A DNA stretch of 64,000 nucleotides from Wurfbainia villosa (lineage: Eukaryota; Streptophyta; Magnoliopsida; Zingiberales; Zingiberaceae). Made by a program: the position numbers and the translations under genes. This document shows positions 10,747 to 22,258 of the stretch, piece after piece. A model generated the notes under the pieces. The model made no database searches. It was not told the DNA's origin and was given only the letters and a program-made list of their open reading frames with translations. The stretch covers positions 22,771,255-22,835,254 of the forward strand of contig CM046008.1 in NCBI GenBank assembly GCA_025175895.1. Reading direction: 5' to 3'. The first letter of the stretch is position 1, and every line of letters starts with the position of its first letter.

Positions 10747-12453
10747 ATGGCCGGCTCAAACATCCATCCACCAAAGTTCGACGGCGAATTCTCTTGGTGG
10801 AAAAAGAGAATGGAGGTATTCTTTAAAACCGACTTTTAAATTCTATTAATAATGGAAAACGGTTTTGAGTTGCCTAGGAACGAAAATGGGGAGCCATTGG
10901 AAAAATCGAGATGGAGCAAAAGACAAAGAGAGGAGTATTTGGCAAATTCAAAGGCCAAGCACCACCTCTACAATGTGCTCCCTCAACAAGAAGTAAATAG
11001 GATAGGGGAGTGTTCTAGTGCAAAGGAAATGTGGGAGAAGCTAGTGGAGCTTCATGAAGGCACCTTGGAAGCCAAACTTGCAAGGAGAGACCTTCTCCGC
11101 TCCCAACTATCCAACATAAAATTAGAAAAGGGAGAAAAGGTAACTTCTTTGCATTCTAGATTTAAAGAAATTTTAATTGGGCTAACAAGTGTAGGAGAAA
11201 AGCTCTCCAACCGGGATATGGTAATGAAGGCCATAGATGCCTTTCCCTGGTCCTCAAGATGGAGCTCCATGGTGGATTCGTTTTACATCTCCAAGAACTT
11301 GGAAGTAAGTACCTTGGAGGAGTTTTTCTCAACAATGGAGCTCCACGAAACGAGGCTTGAAGGAATACAAGAAGAGCCAAAAATCCAACCTTCAAGAGGA
11401 GTAGCTTTGATAGCAAACAAGGGGAAGAAGAAGATAGAGATCCCCTCCTCCTCCGATGACGAAGCGTCCTCCTCCTCCTCCATGGATAGCACGGAAGAAG
11501 CGTACATGGTAAGGAGGGTAAGACGTGCTTTAAAAGGTTTTCATTTTCATAAATCTAATGATAGAAATAGAAGACCAAGGGGGAAGGTCATATGCTACAA
11601 TTGCCAAGGAGAGGGACACATAAGGGATAATTATCCCCTCCTAAACAAGAGCAAGGAAGAGAAGAAAAAGAAGGAAGAAAAGAAGAAGAAGAAGGGGAGC
11701 AAGAAGAAAGAGGAGAAGAAGGCCAAGGAAAAAGGAAAGTCCATGGCTCTCAAAGCAAAGACATGGGATGACCTTGCCTCCTCTTCCTCATCCGATGAAG
11801 AAGAGCATGTCTACTCCAACCTTGCATTGATGGCTTTCGATGACTTAGATTGCTCCTCCACCGAAAATGAAGAATCAAGCTCAAGTGGAGAGAGCTCGAG
11901 TGAAGGGGGAGCCTCCTCTACCTCCTCATCCAAAGAAGAAGAGGACATGGAAACTATGGTAACGAATCTCTCACCCCATAAGATAGTTTCCATGATTTCT
12001 AGCTTAACTAAGGATTTATTTAGAGCAAAGAAAAAGAACAAAAGCATGCTTGACCAAATTAAGGAATTAGAGCAAAAATTAGAAAAAGCATGTTTTAATG
12101 ATAATGATGATGATTCATGCTCACATGAATATGTGCCATTTAATGTTAGTGATGCATGTATGGATGAAAATAGGGCTCTAAGGGAAAAGGTAGATTATTT
12201 AACCAAAGCCCTAGAAAAGTTCACAATAGGCTCCAATACATTGAACATGATTATAGGGAGCCAAAGAGCTAGCTTCAATAAGAAAGGCCTAGGATACAAA
12301 GAAAAGAAAAATGAAAAGGCCTATAAATGCCTAATTGCTAGGGGACAAGATAAGAAGAAAGTAATTGCTAGGAAATGGATCCCCAAGGAGTATCTAGTGA
12401 ACCCAATAGGAAAGAATTTATTTTGGGTTCCAAAATCCATCCTTAAGGGTTAG
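10747..12453 (+). pseudogene. gag: Element D gag, nearly intact
   Basis: The ATG at 10,747 opens a 568-codon frame with one stop, TAA at 10,837-10,839 (codon 31). From 10,852 it is open to the end (533 codons). The domain order equals C: gag fold, acidic serine patch, CCHC knuckle, Lys/Glu-rich and Ser-rich acidic blocks, coiled coil, and tail KNLFWVPKSILKG. The knuckle reads CYNCQGEGHIRDNY: the fourth zinc ligand is Tyr instead of the Cys seen in C, a TGT to TAT change expected to abolish zinc binding. No pol follows. Internal initiation at the Met at 10,852 would lose only the extreme N-terminus. Confidence 0.87.
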
Positions 12454-13717
12454 AAAACCCCTAGGGTAGTCAACCATATGCAATTGACCTATATCATATT
12501 TTTGGTTGACTTAGGATGGCGGGACAACATTTTTAATAGTGTTGGCTGATGATAACGTGCCCATAAATAGATAATAATGCATAAATCATGATGATTAATG
12601 TAATTGTTACGCATGTTTGCAATCATGATTTATGATATTGATATTTGGCACATAATCATGGGAAATAGGTTTGAATCATGCTTTAGGTGACACTTTGTTT
12701 ATTAATAATACCTAATGTATGATTATTATTTGATGAATACATGTGTTTCATGATCATAATGCAAAACTCATTCATATATATCTTTATGATCATGAGGATT
12801 GTTAGGTTGATACTTAACCTTGATAGAATTGCATGGTTAAGTATATACAAATACCCTCTAGGATACATCTCACACTCACAATAGGCTACCTTGATTGAAA
12901 ACTTAGCATGGGTGAGATGTTAGGATGATACAAATGTCCACTAATACCTATGGCATTTAGATGGTCATTTAAAGTATCAAAATAGCAATAATAGACCAAT
13001 TATGGGGAAGGCTTATGTTTAATTCATAGACATATTGCCCAAAGATCATGGTTGGATATTTCATATATTTTCAAAACAATTTCTTAATCTAAAATCTATG
13101 TATTCATGTTTTGAAACAATTCAAAGCAAGACTGGGTGTTAAAATGGATACTCTTATAATCAAAAACCTAGTAGTTTTTAAAGCTTTTGGATTTTTGGCA
13201 AATATGTGGAAATATAATGATTTTTTATGAAAACCTATTTTTTCACTGATAGATATACTTAAAAGAAATGTATTCCCCAAATTTCATGATTTTTCGAATT
13301 TTTTGGAATTTTTAACGCATTTCTAAAATTCGGTCCGAAAATCAGGAAATCCTGAAAATCATGTGCCGGATCATTGATATCCAACCAGATGAGGTCAAAT
13401 TCAGGTTTTAGAGCAATTTTTGGTATTTTTCCTTCTATTATACTTGATGCCATGAGTTTTTAACTTAGTGTTAATCTTTTTTATGGTGTCAAAGGGGGAG
13501 AGATAATTATGTTTAAGTAAATTGTGATAGGGGGAGGGAGAAATTGTTAAAAAGTGATAGGGGAGAAATTTAAATTGTATGGGGAGTTTCATGGATTAAG
13601 GGGGAGTTGCATGTTGCTATATCATGTTTATGTTTACATGTTTTCTTACCTTAGAAAGTTTTATCAAATGTTTTTACCTAACTTAAACGGATTGCCACAC
13701 ATCAAAAAGGGGGAGAT
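12454..13717 (+). other. Element D non-coding region and polypurine tracts
   Basis: Collinear with C's 7,320-8,583 and equally free of coding capacity. GGGGGAG tracts at about 13,493, 13,528, 13,599 and 13,708 precede the LTR start at 13,718. The paired SalI palindromes of C are missing here (about 13,365-13,400). Confidence 0.8.
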
Positions 13718-13817
13718 TGTTAGGGCAATCTCTTGCCATGATAAGGTTTTGATGTGTGTGGCAAAGGGTTTAAGTTAGGGTGTTATGTTGATTTGATATG
13801 TGCGTTGAAGTCATGCA
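13718..13817 (+). repeat. Element D 3' LTR, first 100 bp (split by E)
   Basis: TGTTAGGGCAATC onward, identical in layout to the D 5' LTR start. Interrupted at ATGCA, the duplication flanking element E. Confidence 0.92.
13813..13817. repeat. Left target-site duplication of element E
   Basis: ATGCA, repeated perfectly at 25,608-25,612. Between them lies a complete LTR-to-LTR element, and D's LTR continues on the other side (GGACTTAGTAATTCGCACAT). Confidence 0.93.
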
Positions 13818-16800
13818 TGTAAAATACCACGAAAAAAATAATAATAATAATAATAATAATAATGATTATAGATGTGGGGGTAATTAGGAGAATACCCTAT
13901 AAAAATTTTCCAGGAATTTTTCTGGACTCGAATGGAGATTTCTAAGACTCTTTTTCGGTTAGAAGAAATTAAGGGGCTTATCGGGTCTGAAATTCGACCC
14001 GATTACATTCCACCCGACCCGTTTTCCCCTTCGTAACGCAAGCCGAAATTCCTTTTCCGTTTCATCGATCGCCGACTTTTCATTAAAACCCGAGATCTTC
14101 CTCTTCTTCTTCATCGCCCCGAGACCTCTTCCTCTTCGCTCGTCTGCTTCTTCTCGCGACTCCTTCCTCGGCGATTTCTTTCCACCGGCCGGAGCCCGTT
14201 TCTTCCCCCGAAGCGAAGCGACCTCTGCTCCGTCGCTCCAGTGGTTCCGAGCAGTGGATTTTCTCCCGTTCGCGCGATCCCCCTGCTCCGTCGATCCAGC
14301 AGTTCTGAGTAGCGGATCTCTTTCTGTTCGCGCGATCTCCCTGCCCCGTCGCCGAGATCCCGCCGGCCTTTCCCATCCCGACTCCTCGGTCCCTCGCGCG
14401 CTTGGATCGACAGTGGCGTCGTTCTGTTTGAGTGCGAGTTGATTTGGCCGATCGTCGCGGGAGCTAGATAAGCTGTCGATCCCTCCTTACCTTGTGAACG
14501 AGAGTAGGATGATCTGTGAATTTCGTTTGGTATGGATTTCATATGTAACCGGATTTGATTAGGGCAGCGGTGTGGTCATTTAGGGTTCCGGCAAACCAAG
14601 CCGTGCATTGCCGATTGGGGTTAGGGAAGGGTAAGCTGTGATTTTGGTTCTCCTTATCTTGAACGAAAGTAGAATATTCTGTGGATTCACCGTGGCTAAG
14701 CTCGAAAATTTATTTGGGCAGTGGCTTGTTTACAACCGGTTGAGGATTGGGAAGGATTGGTACTGCCGGTGAAGCTTCAAGTGTTGATAAGCACAAATTC
14801 CCTCCCTTTTGTTCAGTAAGTTTCATTCGGTGATGATGGTTGTTTGAGTTTGGGCAAAGGGTCTCGAGCAGATGATTAGGGCAGCTTGATGGTTGGGTAT
14901 CGTTCAAGGTTTCCCCTTGATTTATCTAGTTAACTGTGAATGGATGTAAGGGCAGTGAGATAAGTGGTGGCATAAGGATCCTTTTGTTTATTCGTTGCAA
15001 GCCTTGGGGTTTCGTGAATAGCTGATATGTTAACAAAAGGATAGGGCAATGTATAGTTGACGGGGAATTATCAGATATATGGTTGGGAAATTGAATTTAG
15101 GAAATAAGGTGACTTATGATGTCTTGAGGGTCTAATGTGAAGGTTAGTTATAGTAAATCAACCTTGGATAATTTAGGAGATTTTCCTAAGTAGTAAGTCG
15201 ATAAAAGAATGCGACTATAAGAACGATATAGTAATTAATTCGTATTTTGTAGTCTGCTTGTACTGAAAGGTAATTGATGCATGTTATGGTTTGTGCAGGA
15301 CGTGGATACGAGGCAGGACCGCGGCCGTGAGGATTTTTATTGTCACGAGCTTCTTATCAGGTGGGTGATTCCTACCCCGGTCAGGTAGTAATGCATACAG
15401 ATTTAGATGCATGATCATCTTAAATGATCATGTTACCTTGATCTTGTTCTATTCATCTTATGCTTGATACTTTATCCGTTGGCTTTTAACTCCTTGCTGC
15501 TATCATGTTATGTTACCATGATTAGGAGTTATACACATAGATGATGTAAATAACTTAGAATTTGTTTAAGTTAAATACAAGTAGTAAGGTACGGATGACA
15601 ACCTGTTTGTAAATTTGGCAAAAAGTACATCCGTAGGTAGATGATGTCTTGAACCTAGAGTTAATTCTAGTACCCCTTAGATTGCATGTTTCTACCGACC
15701 ATGCATTATGCAAATGGTCGGGTGAATGGTATTTAGGGTGTCGCTACGGACCGGTGGTCCTAGTATGATACGATCAGTTGAGTACGACTCTCTACAGGAT
15801 AGAGAGTGCGTTGATCTGGTTAGCATGACCCTCTGTAGAGTAGAGAGTCTATGGTGGATGTCTATTTGTGAGACCTTACATTCATGTCAGTTGCATGCAT
15901 GGCGGCGATGTCTCCCTTGTGGTCGAGAGTGTCGCGGTCATATCTCATCCACTGTTACTCATAGGAGGAGTAAGCAGGTGTGAGGGAAGAGCATTGTAGT
16001 GCCGCACTCTATCACTACAGACGGTGATAGTTGGATTTGCGTGTCGTAGTCCTGCGTGTGTGGCACTCGACCACTCATGGGTAGTGACTGTCGGATTGGC
16101 CAACAGCAGGGACCCCCATCGTGTAGCTTGCTCTTTACGCTTATATGCTACTCGATCATACTGCCCACTCGGCCACTCGAGAGTAGTGGTTGGTGTTGAG
16201 TTGGGACAGTTGTCATGCTCGAGCCACCGAGGCCACACTGGGGTCGTGGTAGCTTTAGGGTGAGCCGACATGACCATGCATACTGCATTGCCGACTTATG
16301 GCATTTTTGCATATTACCATATATATACATATATGCATGTATATATATATATGGATGATTGTGATTAGCATACGTATATAGCTGTAGTCTATATATAGAT
16401 GTGCTTATTGTGATGCTGCATTTGTATGTACTATGTTTGTTGCATTTGTTTTATTCATACATGTTATCACATTCTTCTGTATGGTAGTAGGCCATCACTT
16501 TTATATTGGTTAGTTATTCACTGTGTTACCCTTGACCCATAGCAGGATGTAGTATGAGTTAGTTCTATTCTTTATACCATATGTTGTGTATATGTGCTCA
16601 GGTTGGATAAATGTAGCGTAGCAGACGTTCAGGTATGTCTGCAGTTCATATTGACTTTTGGTTAGATGGTATATACATTGATATATTATCATGCTAGTGA
16701 TACCTGTAGATTTTACTGTCGAAATACATGTGATATTAATATACATGTTTATCTATCACCTGCTGAGTTTTACTCACTCTCACGGACCCTGGGTTTTTCT

Positions 16801-17205
16801 GTCGCCCAGGTAACAGGTAGAGATCTTCGTGACGACTTGGAGCTGCGCCGGCGATCCATCCCATCTCCACATTTTGAGTCTCCCGAGGATTGATGATTTG
16901 TATTTGTGTTATGGATTTTGTTCTATGTATGGACTTGTCTTTATGTTGTGGACTTTACTTTGATTCGACGTTTCATGTACGGTTTTAATACTATGGTCTT
17001 GTCAGGGGGTGTACACCCGTATGTTTTGATATATTTTGTTGTGGGTATGTTTTTATGTTTCCACTGTGTGTTTGATATACTTATATCTGTTTAGTGTGTT
17101 GTTGTTGTGGGCCTACGGGCCTTGTATTAACCTGAGATGTTGCCACGTACAGGGGAGATGTCGTCCGTTTGATTTTCAGCACGGCATACTCTCGGGGGCG
17201 TGACA
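13818..17205 (+). repeat. Element E 5' LTR (3,388 bp)
   Basis: Begins TGTAAAATACC followed by an (AAT)n run, then a TATA-like CCCTATAAAAA at about 13,895, a pyrimidine-rich leader at about 14,090-14,240, a splice-donor-like site near 14,465 (G-to-A altered here, GTAAGCTG in the 3' copy), and an acceptor-like TTTGTGCAG ending at 15,299. Short hairpins lie at 15,410-15,432, 15,786-15,806 and 16,011-16,190, and an ATATAT-rich tract at 16,315-16,355. Short open frames inside (for example minus 14,111-14,542) show no protein family. Confidence 0.9.
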
Positions 17206-17212
17206 ACTTTAT

Positions 17213-17225
17213 TGGTATCAGAGCC
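17213..17225 (+). other. Element E primer binding site (initiator Met-tRNA)
   Basis: TGGTATCAGAGCC, 7 bp after the LTR end, same spacing as in A. Confidence 0.93.
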
Positions 17226-17429
17226 CAAGGTTCTGCAATGCCATACAATATTGTTTTTGAGTCGAGTCTTGGATTATCGGGAGTCGGTATATTTTTCGGT
17301 TTTGGTTTATGTGAGATGGGATAGACAGCGGCATGAGCTCCGGGCAACACGAAGTAAGTATTCCTGATAATTTAAATTTTAGTTAGATGCTTATCTAGAC
17401 TTGTTCAACAGGTGAATACTGTCAGAGTC

Positions 17430-18440
17430 ATGCCACCTGTTCAGACTCGTGGTCGAGGCCGTCCATCCAGCGGCGGCAGAGGAGGGACGAGATATCTGCT
17501 GAGGCCCGAGCCTGCTTTGCTCAAGCACACCTCGCCACCCCTATTGGTGATCCGAGCCTCGTAATCGGATACACCGCGACTACGCCGAGCCCACGAGTCC
17601 GATTGGCTCAATGATAAGTCGCGGATACTCGTGTTAGCACGATCAACAAAGGAGAATTTCACCTTGTACCGAGGGGAGACCGACCCATGGATTGCCCGAT
17701 CTTGGTGGAAAATATGGAAGACACCTTCGAGTATATGAGGCGCACGAGATGTGGAGAAGGTGGGCCTTCTGGATATCATCTCGTAGATCGCTATCACTTG
17801 GTGGAAATTACAGAAGACTCTGTTCGGGGAGCGTGGGATTACTTGGTCCAACTTTCGAGATGCTTTTCGAGGCGCGATTTTCCTTCGGCGTTTTCTGACA
17901 AAGACGGCCGAGTTTCTAAGACTGAAGCAAGGTGATCATTCTGTTATGGAGTACAATGCAGAGTTTACTGTGACTATCGAGTTCTCGCTCTCATCCGGTA
18001 GCACAGATTCGCAGGATGTACCCGGTTCACCCGTGGCCTAGCGGCTTATATCGAGCGAGGATGTCGGATCTAGCATTACCTCCTACGAGGAGGCATTGGG
18101 ACCGTGCCCTCTTTATCGAGATGACTTCCCAAATCTCCAAGGAGAAAGATATCGAGAAAGCAGATGACTAAGGGGCAAGCAGAACGTGGTTCACCGTGGG
18201 GACTCGTAAGAAAGGGAGCAAAAGGAACTATACGAGGTGCGATGTAAGGGCCTGCAGATCGCGAAGGGAAGCGTCCAGCATCAGAGTTCTCTGGAGGGTC
18301 TCAGAAGAACCGTAAGAGTCAGAGCAGAAGTGGATGTTATAAATGCGGATCCGGAAGTCATAGAGCTCCAGAGTGTCCTTTGGAGCAGCCGGTTTGCTAC
18401 TATTGCAAGCAACACGGACATACTAGCGAGATCAATGCGT
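17430..18440 (+). pseudogene. gag: Element E gag, heavily frameshifted
   Basis: Collinear with A's gag from the ATG at 17,430, but broken in all frames by many 1-5 bp indels. The first zinc knuckle survives (CYKCGSGSHRAPEC, from 18,335). The second is damaged (CYYCKQHGHTS, final Cys missing). The DNA match to A is continuous, so this is one gene with local scrambling and not a rearrangement. Many of the indels fall where A has CAG or CTG. Confidence 0.8.
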
Positions 18441-18733
18441 TGAGCACAATGGAGTTTCTGGTAGCTCTAATAAGGAAGATAGTCAACCGGCGGCGAGGAC
18501 AAAGACGCGTATGCGATCTTATGGACAGAGCGGCACCAAGACTTCCACCAAAGACACTTATATCGATGCAGGAAGTGCTCCTACAAGAATGCCGGCCGAT
18601 CCAAAGATCCTCGCATCTCCGGTGATCTACTACCCAGGGGTATCTGCACCGCCGTCGTTACCAGCCAGCTCTCAGGGATACCTTATGCCTGCACCGGCTA
18701 CTCAGCCTCCAGTATCACAGAGCCATATCCAAA

Positions 18734-20641
18734 TTGAGGGAGGCAGGCACTACTACTGGCCCGGATGCGGTAAGCGAATATAATATAGAGATCGGCGAAG
18801 TCTTTGCTATCACTAGAGAGGAGGCACAGCGGGCTGATGGATCAGTCATACGCGGTATGGTTTCAGTTTATTCTATATATGCTGATACGTTGATAGATAC
18901 AGGTAGTTCCCATTCATTCGTATCTAGAGTATTTCTGAGTAGAGTTGGAAGAATCCCCAGGGTTCGTTCTTGTGGGTTAGCAGTATCCTTGCCATCAGGA
19001 GAGGTGCTAACTAGCCACCAAGAAATTAAGGGTTGCCCATTAGACTTTGACGGGCATATCCTTACAGTGGACCTTCAGGTGTTGGAAATGATAGAGTTCG
19101 ATATTATTCTCGGTATGGACTGGTTGGCCGCTTATCACACTACAGTGGATTGTAGATCAAGAGTAGTGACCTTCCGACCACCAGATCAGCCAGCTTGGGA
19201 ATTTGTTGGTACTAGAGATGATGGATTATCCATTATATCAGCTTTACAAGCTCAGAAGCTATTGGCCCAGGGTTGTCAGGGTTATTTGCTATCTCTGGTC
19301 AAAGTTGAGAACTCAGGACTACCACCCCTCTCTGATGTGCGAGTAGTCCGAGAGTATCCAGATGTATTTCCCGATGAACTTCCAGGCTTGCCACCTCCTA
19401 GGCAAGTTGAATTTGCGATAGAGGTGATTCCGAGAGCGCTATTGAAACCTCCTTATCGGATGGCGCCAAAGGAGCTGAATGAACTTAAAGTTCAACTGCA
19501 GGAGTTGCTGGATAATGGATTCATCCGACCTAGTGTTTCACCATGGGGAGCACCGGTACTCTTTGTCAAAAAGAAGGATGGATCGTTGCGGTTATGTATT
19601 GACTATCGGCAACTGAATGCAGTCACAGTTAAGAACAAATATCCACTGCCGAGGATAGAAGATTTATTCGATCAGCTTAAGGATACATGTGTGTATTCTA
19701 AAATTGATCTGCGCTCAGGATATCATCAGCTTCGGATAAGAGATGAGGATGTTCAGAAAACAGCTTTCCGCACCCGTTATGGACATTACGAGTTTCTAGT
19801 GATGCCTTTCGGTCTCACGAATGCCCCAGCTGCATTTATGGACTTAATGAATCGGGTATTCCTAAGGTATATAGATCAGTTCGTAATAGTGTTCATCGAC
19901 GATATATTGATTTATTCTCGATCCGAGGAAGAGCATGAACAACATCTGCGGATAGTATTGGAAATTTTGCGACAGGAACAGTTGTATGCCAAGTTTAGCA
20001 AATGTGCATTCTGGTTATCCTCAGTGGGTTTTCTTGGACATGTGGTGTCCAACAGAGGTATTTCTGTAGATCCCCAGAAGATTGAGGCGATTACCAGTTG
20101 GGAGCAGCCAAAATCAGTTCAGGAAGTCCGTAGTTTTCTTGGTCTGGCCGGGTATTATCGGAGATTCGTGGAGGGATTCTCGAGTATCGCCATGCCACTC
20201 ACTCGTCTGACTCGAAAAGGGGTCAAGTTCACCTGGTCAGAGGCCTGTGAAACTAGCTTCCAGGAGCTTAAGCGACGACTAGTTTCTGCACCTATCTTAG
20301 TGATTCCTTCTGGTGTTGATGGGATGGTTCTCTATACGGATGCTTCTATCCAAGGGTTGGGAGCAGTTCTGATGCAGTCCAACCGTGTGGTATCTTACGC
20401 CTCCCGTCAACTAAAAGATCACGAGAGAAATTACCCAGTGCACGATCTAGAGTTAGCCGCCATTATTTTCGCATTGAAGATATGGAGGCACTACTTGTAT
20501 GGGATTACCTTTGAGATCTACATGCACCGTAAAAGTCCAAGTACTGTTCACGAAGAGGTGAATCGAGGCGAGAGGCGGTGGATGGAGTATCGAAGGATTA
20601 TGGCACCATCCAGTATCATCCGGGAAAGGCTAATGTGGTAG
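18734..20641 (+). CDS. pol: Element E protease, reverse transcriptase and RNase H (polyprotein segment)
   Basis: The longest gypsy reading frame in the window, open for 635 codons. It is an internal part of Gag-Pol with no start of its own. Aspartic protease: LIDTGSSHSF, catalytic D about residue 55. Reverse transcriptase: PPYRMAPKELNELK, SPWGAPVLFVKKKDGS, KIDLRSGYHQL, FGLTNAPAAFMDLMN, FIDDILIYS with catalytic DD at about 389-390. RNase H: VLYTDASIQGLGAVL and DLELAAIIFALKIW, giving the first Asp and the Glu. After about residue 595 the frame slips: the third acidic motif, TDHKS in A, reads MHRKS. The break begins near nucleotide 20,525. Confidence 0.92.
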   Translation: MREAGTTTGPDAVSEYNIEIGEVFAITREEAQRADGSVIRGMVSVYSIYADTLIDTGSSHSFVSRVFLSRVGRIPRVRSCGLAVSLPSGEVLTSHQEIKGCPLDFDGHILTVDLQVLEMIEFDIILGMDWLAAYHTTVDCRSRVVTFRPPDQPAWEFVGTRDDGLSIISALQAQKLLAQGCQGYLLSLVKVENSGLPPLSDVRVVREYPDVFPDELPGLPPPRQVEFAIEVIPRALLKPPYRMAPKELNELKVQLQELLDNGFIRPSVSPWGAPVLFVKKKDGSLRLCIDYRQLNAVTVKNKYPLPRIEDLFDQLKDTCVYSKIDLRSGYHQLRIRDEDVQKTAFRTRYGHYEFLVMPFGLTNAPAAFMDLMNRVFLRYIDQFVIVFIDDILIYSRSEEEHEQHLRIVLEILRQEQLYAKFSKCAFWLSSVGFLGHVVSNRGISVDPQKIEAITSWEQPKSVQEVRSFLGLAGYYRRFVEGFSSIAMPLTRLTRKGVKFTWSEACETSFQELKRRLVSAPILVIPSGVDGMVLYTDASIQGLGAVLMQSNRVVSYASRQLKDHERNYPVHDLELAAIIFALKIWRHYLYGITFEIYMHRKSPSTVHEEVNRGERRWMEYRRIMAPSSIIRERLMW

Positions 20642-22170
20642 CAGATGCGCTGAGCAGGAAGTCTCGTGGAGTTACGGCGATCATCGCAGCGGCGATTCTT
20701 GATCTAGTTCGACAGTTCTCAGAGTTGGGATTGTCTGAACACGGTCAAACACCCCGGGGGATATTAGTTTCTATGGTTGCCCGATCGCCATTGCGAGAGG
20801 ATCAAGGAAGCACAAGTCGATGATCGGCATCTGCGATTCTTGAGCGGCCGCGATAGACTTAGAGCGTCGACGGATTTCTCGGCGGCGAGAAGGGTGTGCC
20901 GTTTGAGGGCGACTATGTGTTCGGACACACACCCGATTAAGGAAGAAGCTGCCGAGGAAGCACATCGATCGAGATTTGCTATACATCCGGGTGGTACTCG
21001 GATATACCGAGATTTGAAGCGCTTATACTGGTGGAACGGTATGAAATGAGATATTGCGGACTTTGTTGCACGATGCCTAGTATGCCAGCAAGTGAAGGCC
21101 GAACATCAGAAACCTGCGGGGTTACTTCAGGAAATCCCGATCCCGGAATGGAAGTGGGAGCATATCACGATGGACTTCGTTACGGGATTACCCAGAACCC
21201 GTAAAGGACATACTGCGATTTGGGTGATCGTGGATTGATTAACCAAATCGGCTCACTCATTAGATCGTCTGGCGAGGTATTATGCTTTGCCTAGAGATCA
21301 TCGGTGCATGGTGTACCATTGAGTATCATATCGATAGAGATCGCTTTACTTCCGATTATGCAGCGATCTGCGGCGAGCCATGAGCACGAGCTTGACTCGG
21401 TCTGACCTTTCATCGCGAGAGAGAGCAGACGGATCGAGCGTACCATTCAGACTTTGGAGGATCTATTGAGATCTTGCGTCATGGATTTTGGTGGCAGTTG
21501 GGAGGATCACATTCCTTTAGTGGAATTTGCCTACAACAACAGCTACCACTCTTCTATCTAGATGGCTCCATTCGATGCATTATACGACAGACCCTGCAGA
21601 TCTCCTGTGTTATGGGAGGAAGTTGGGAAGCAGCAGATATTGGGGCCTCGAGTATTCAAAGATGATCACGAGTTGGTATGCAGTGATCGGGCAGCGACTA
21701 TCTCGAGGCCGCACAGAAGAGTTATGCAGACCGGAGGCGAAGGCCTCTGGAATTTTCAGTCGGAGACCATGTATTCCTACGAGTGTCACCCACCAAAGGA
21801 GTCAAGAGATTTGGGCTAAAAGGAAAATTAGCTCCACGCTATATTGGTCCATTTGAGATATTAGAGCGGATTGGAGGTGTAGCTTATCGGTTGGCTTTAC
21901 CTACGACACTTGCGGGTGTTCACAACGTATTCCATGTATCTATGCTGAGGAAATACGTGTCGCGATCTGACCATGTTTTGAAAGAGGTTCCGATACCGCT
22001 CCAGGAGAATGCGACTTATGAGGAGACTCAGTCACGGATTCTTGGTAGAGCGACGTGAACAAAACCATCCGACTTGTAAAGGTGGGATGGCGACATCCAT
22101 CTGAGATGAGGAGGCTACATGGGAGTTGGAAGATACTATCCGAGCTAGATACCCTCATCTATTTACCTGA
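20642..22170 (+). pseudogene. pol: Element E integrase and chromodomain, decayed
   Basis: DNA homology to A's 36,220-37,771 is continuous. Recognisable pieces are the HHCC segment around 20,950-21,100 (HPIKEEA..., VCQQVKAEH), the core start (EWKWEHITMDFVTGLPRT), the SH3-like C-terminal part (GLKGKLAPRYIGPFEILERIGG, NVFHVSMLRKYV) and the chromodomain to 22,170. Stops include TGA at 21,047-21,049, also present in A at the same codon. The core is scrambled between 21,240 and 21,440, where the second Asp and the Glu cannot be read. Confidence 0.85.
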
Positions 22171-22245
22171 GGTATGTGGTTATTTCGGAATATGCTTGAT
22201 TAATTTTAGCATTTAAGTACGAAATTTGGGGACCAAATTTTATAT

Positions 22246-22258
22246 AAGTGAGGGAGAA
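22246..22258 (+). other. Element E polypurine tract
   Basis: AAGTGAGGGAGAA directly upstream of the 3' LTR start. The same site in A reads AAGTGGGGGAGAA. Confidence 0.88.

Noticed and set aside
14083..14542. Arg/Glu-rich minus-strand frames in E's 5' LTR
   Set aside because: Antisense of a CT-rich leader. Not conserved in frame in the 3' LTR and no protein family.
15726..16277. Frames in E's LTR repeated at 24,142-24,692
   Set aside because: Same sequence in both LTRs, frames on both strands, no domain.
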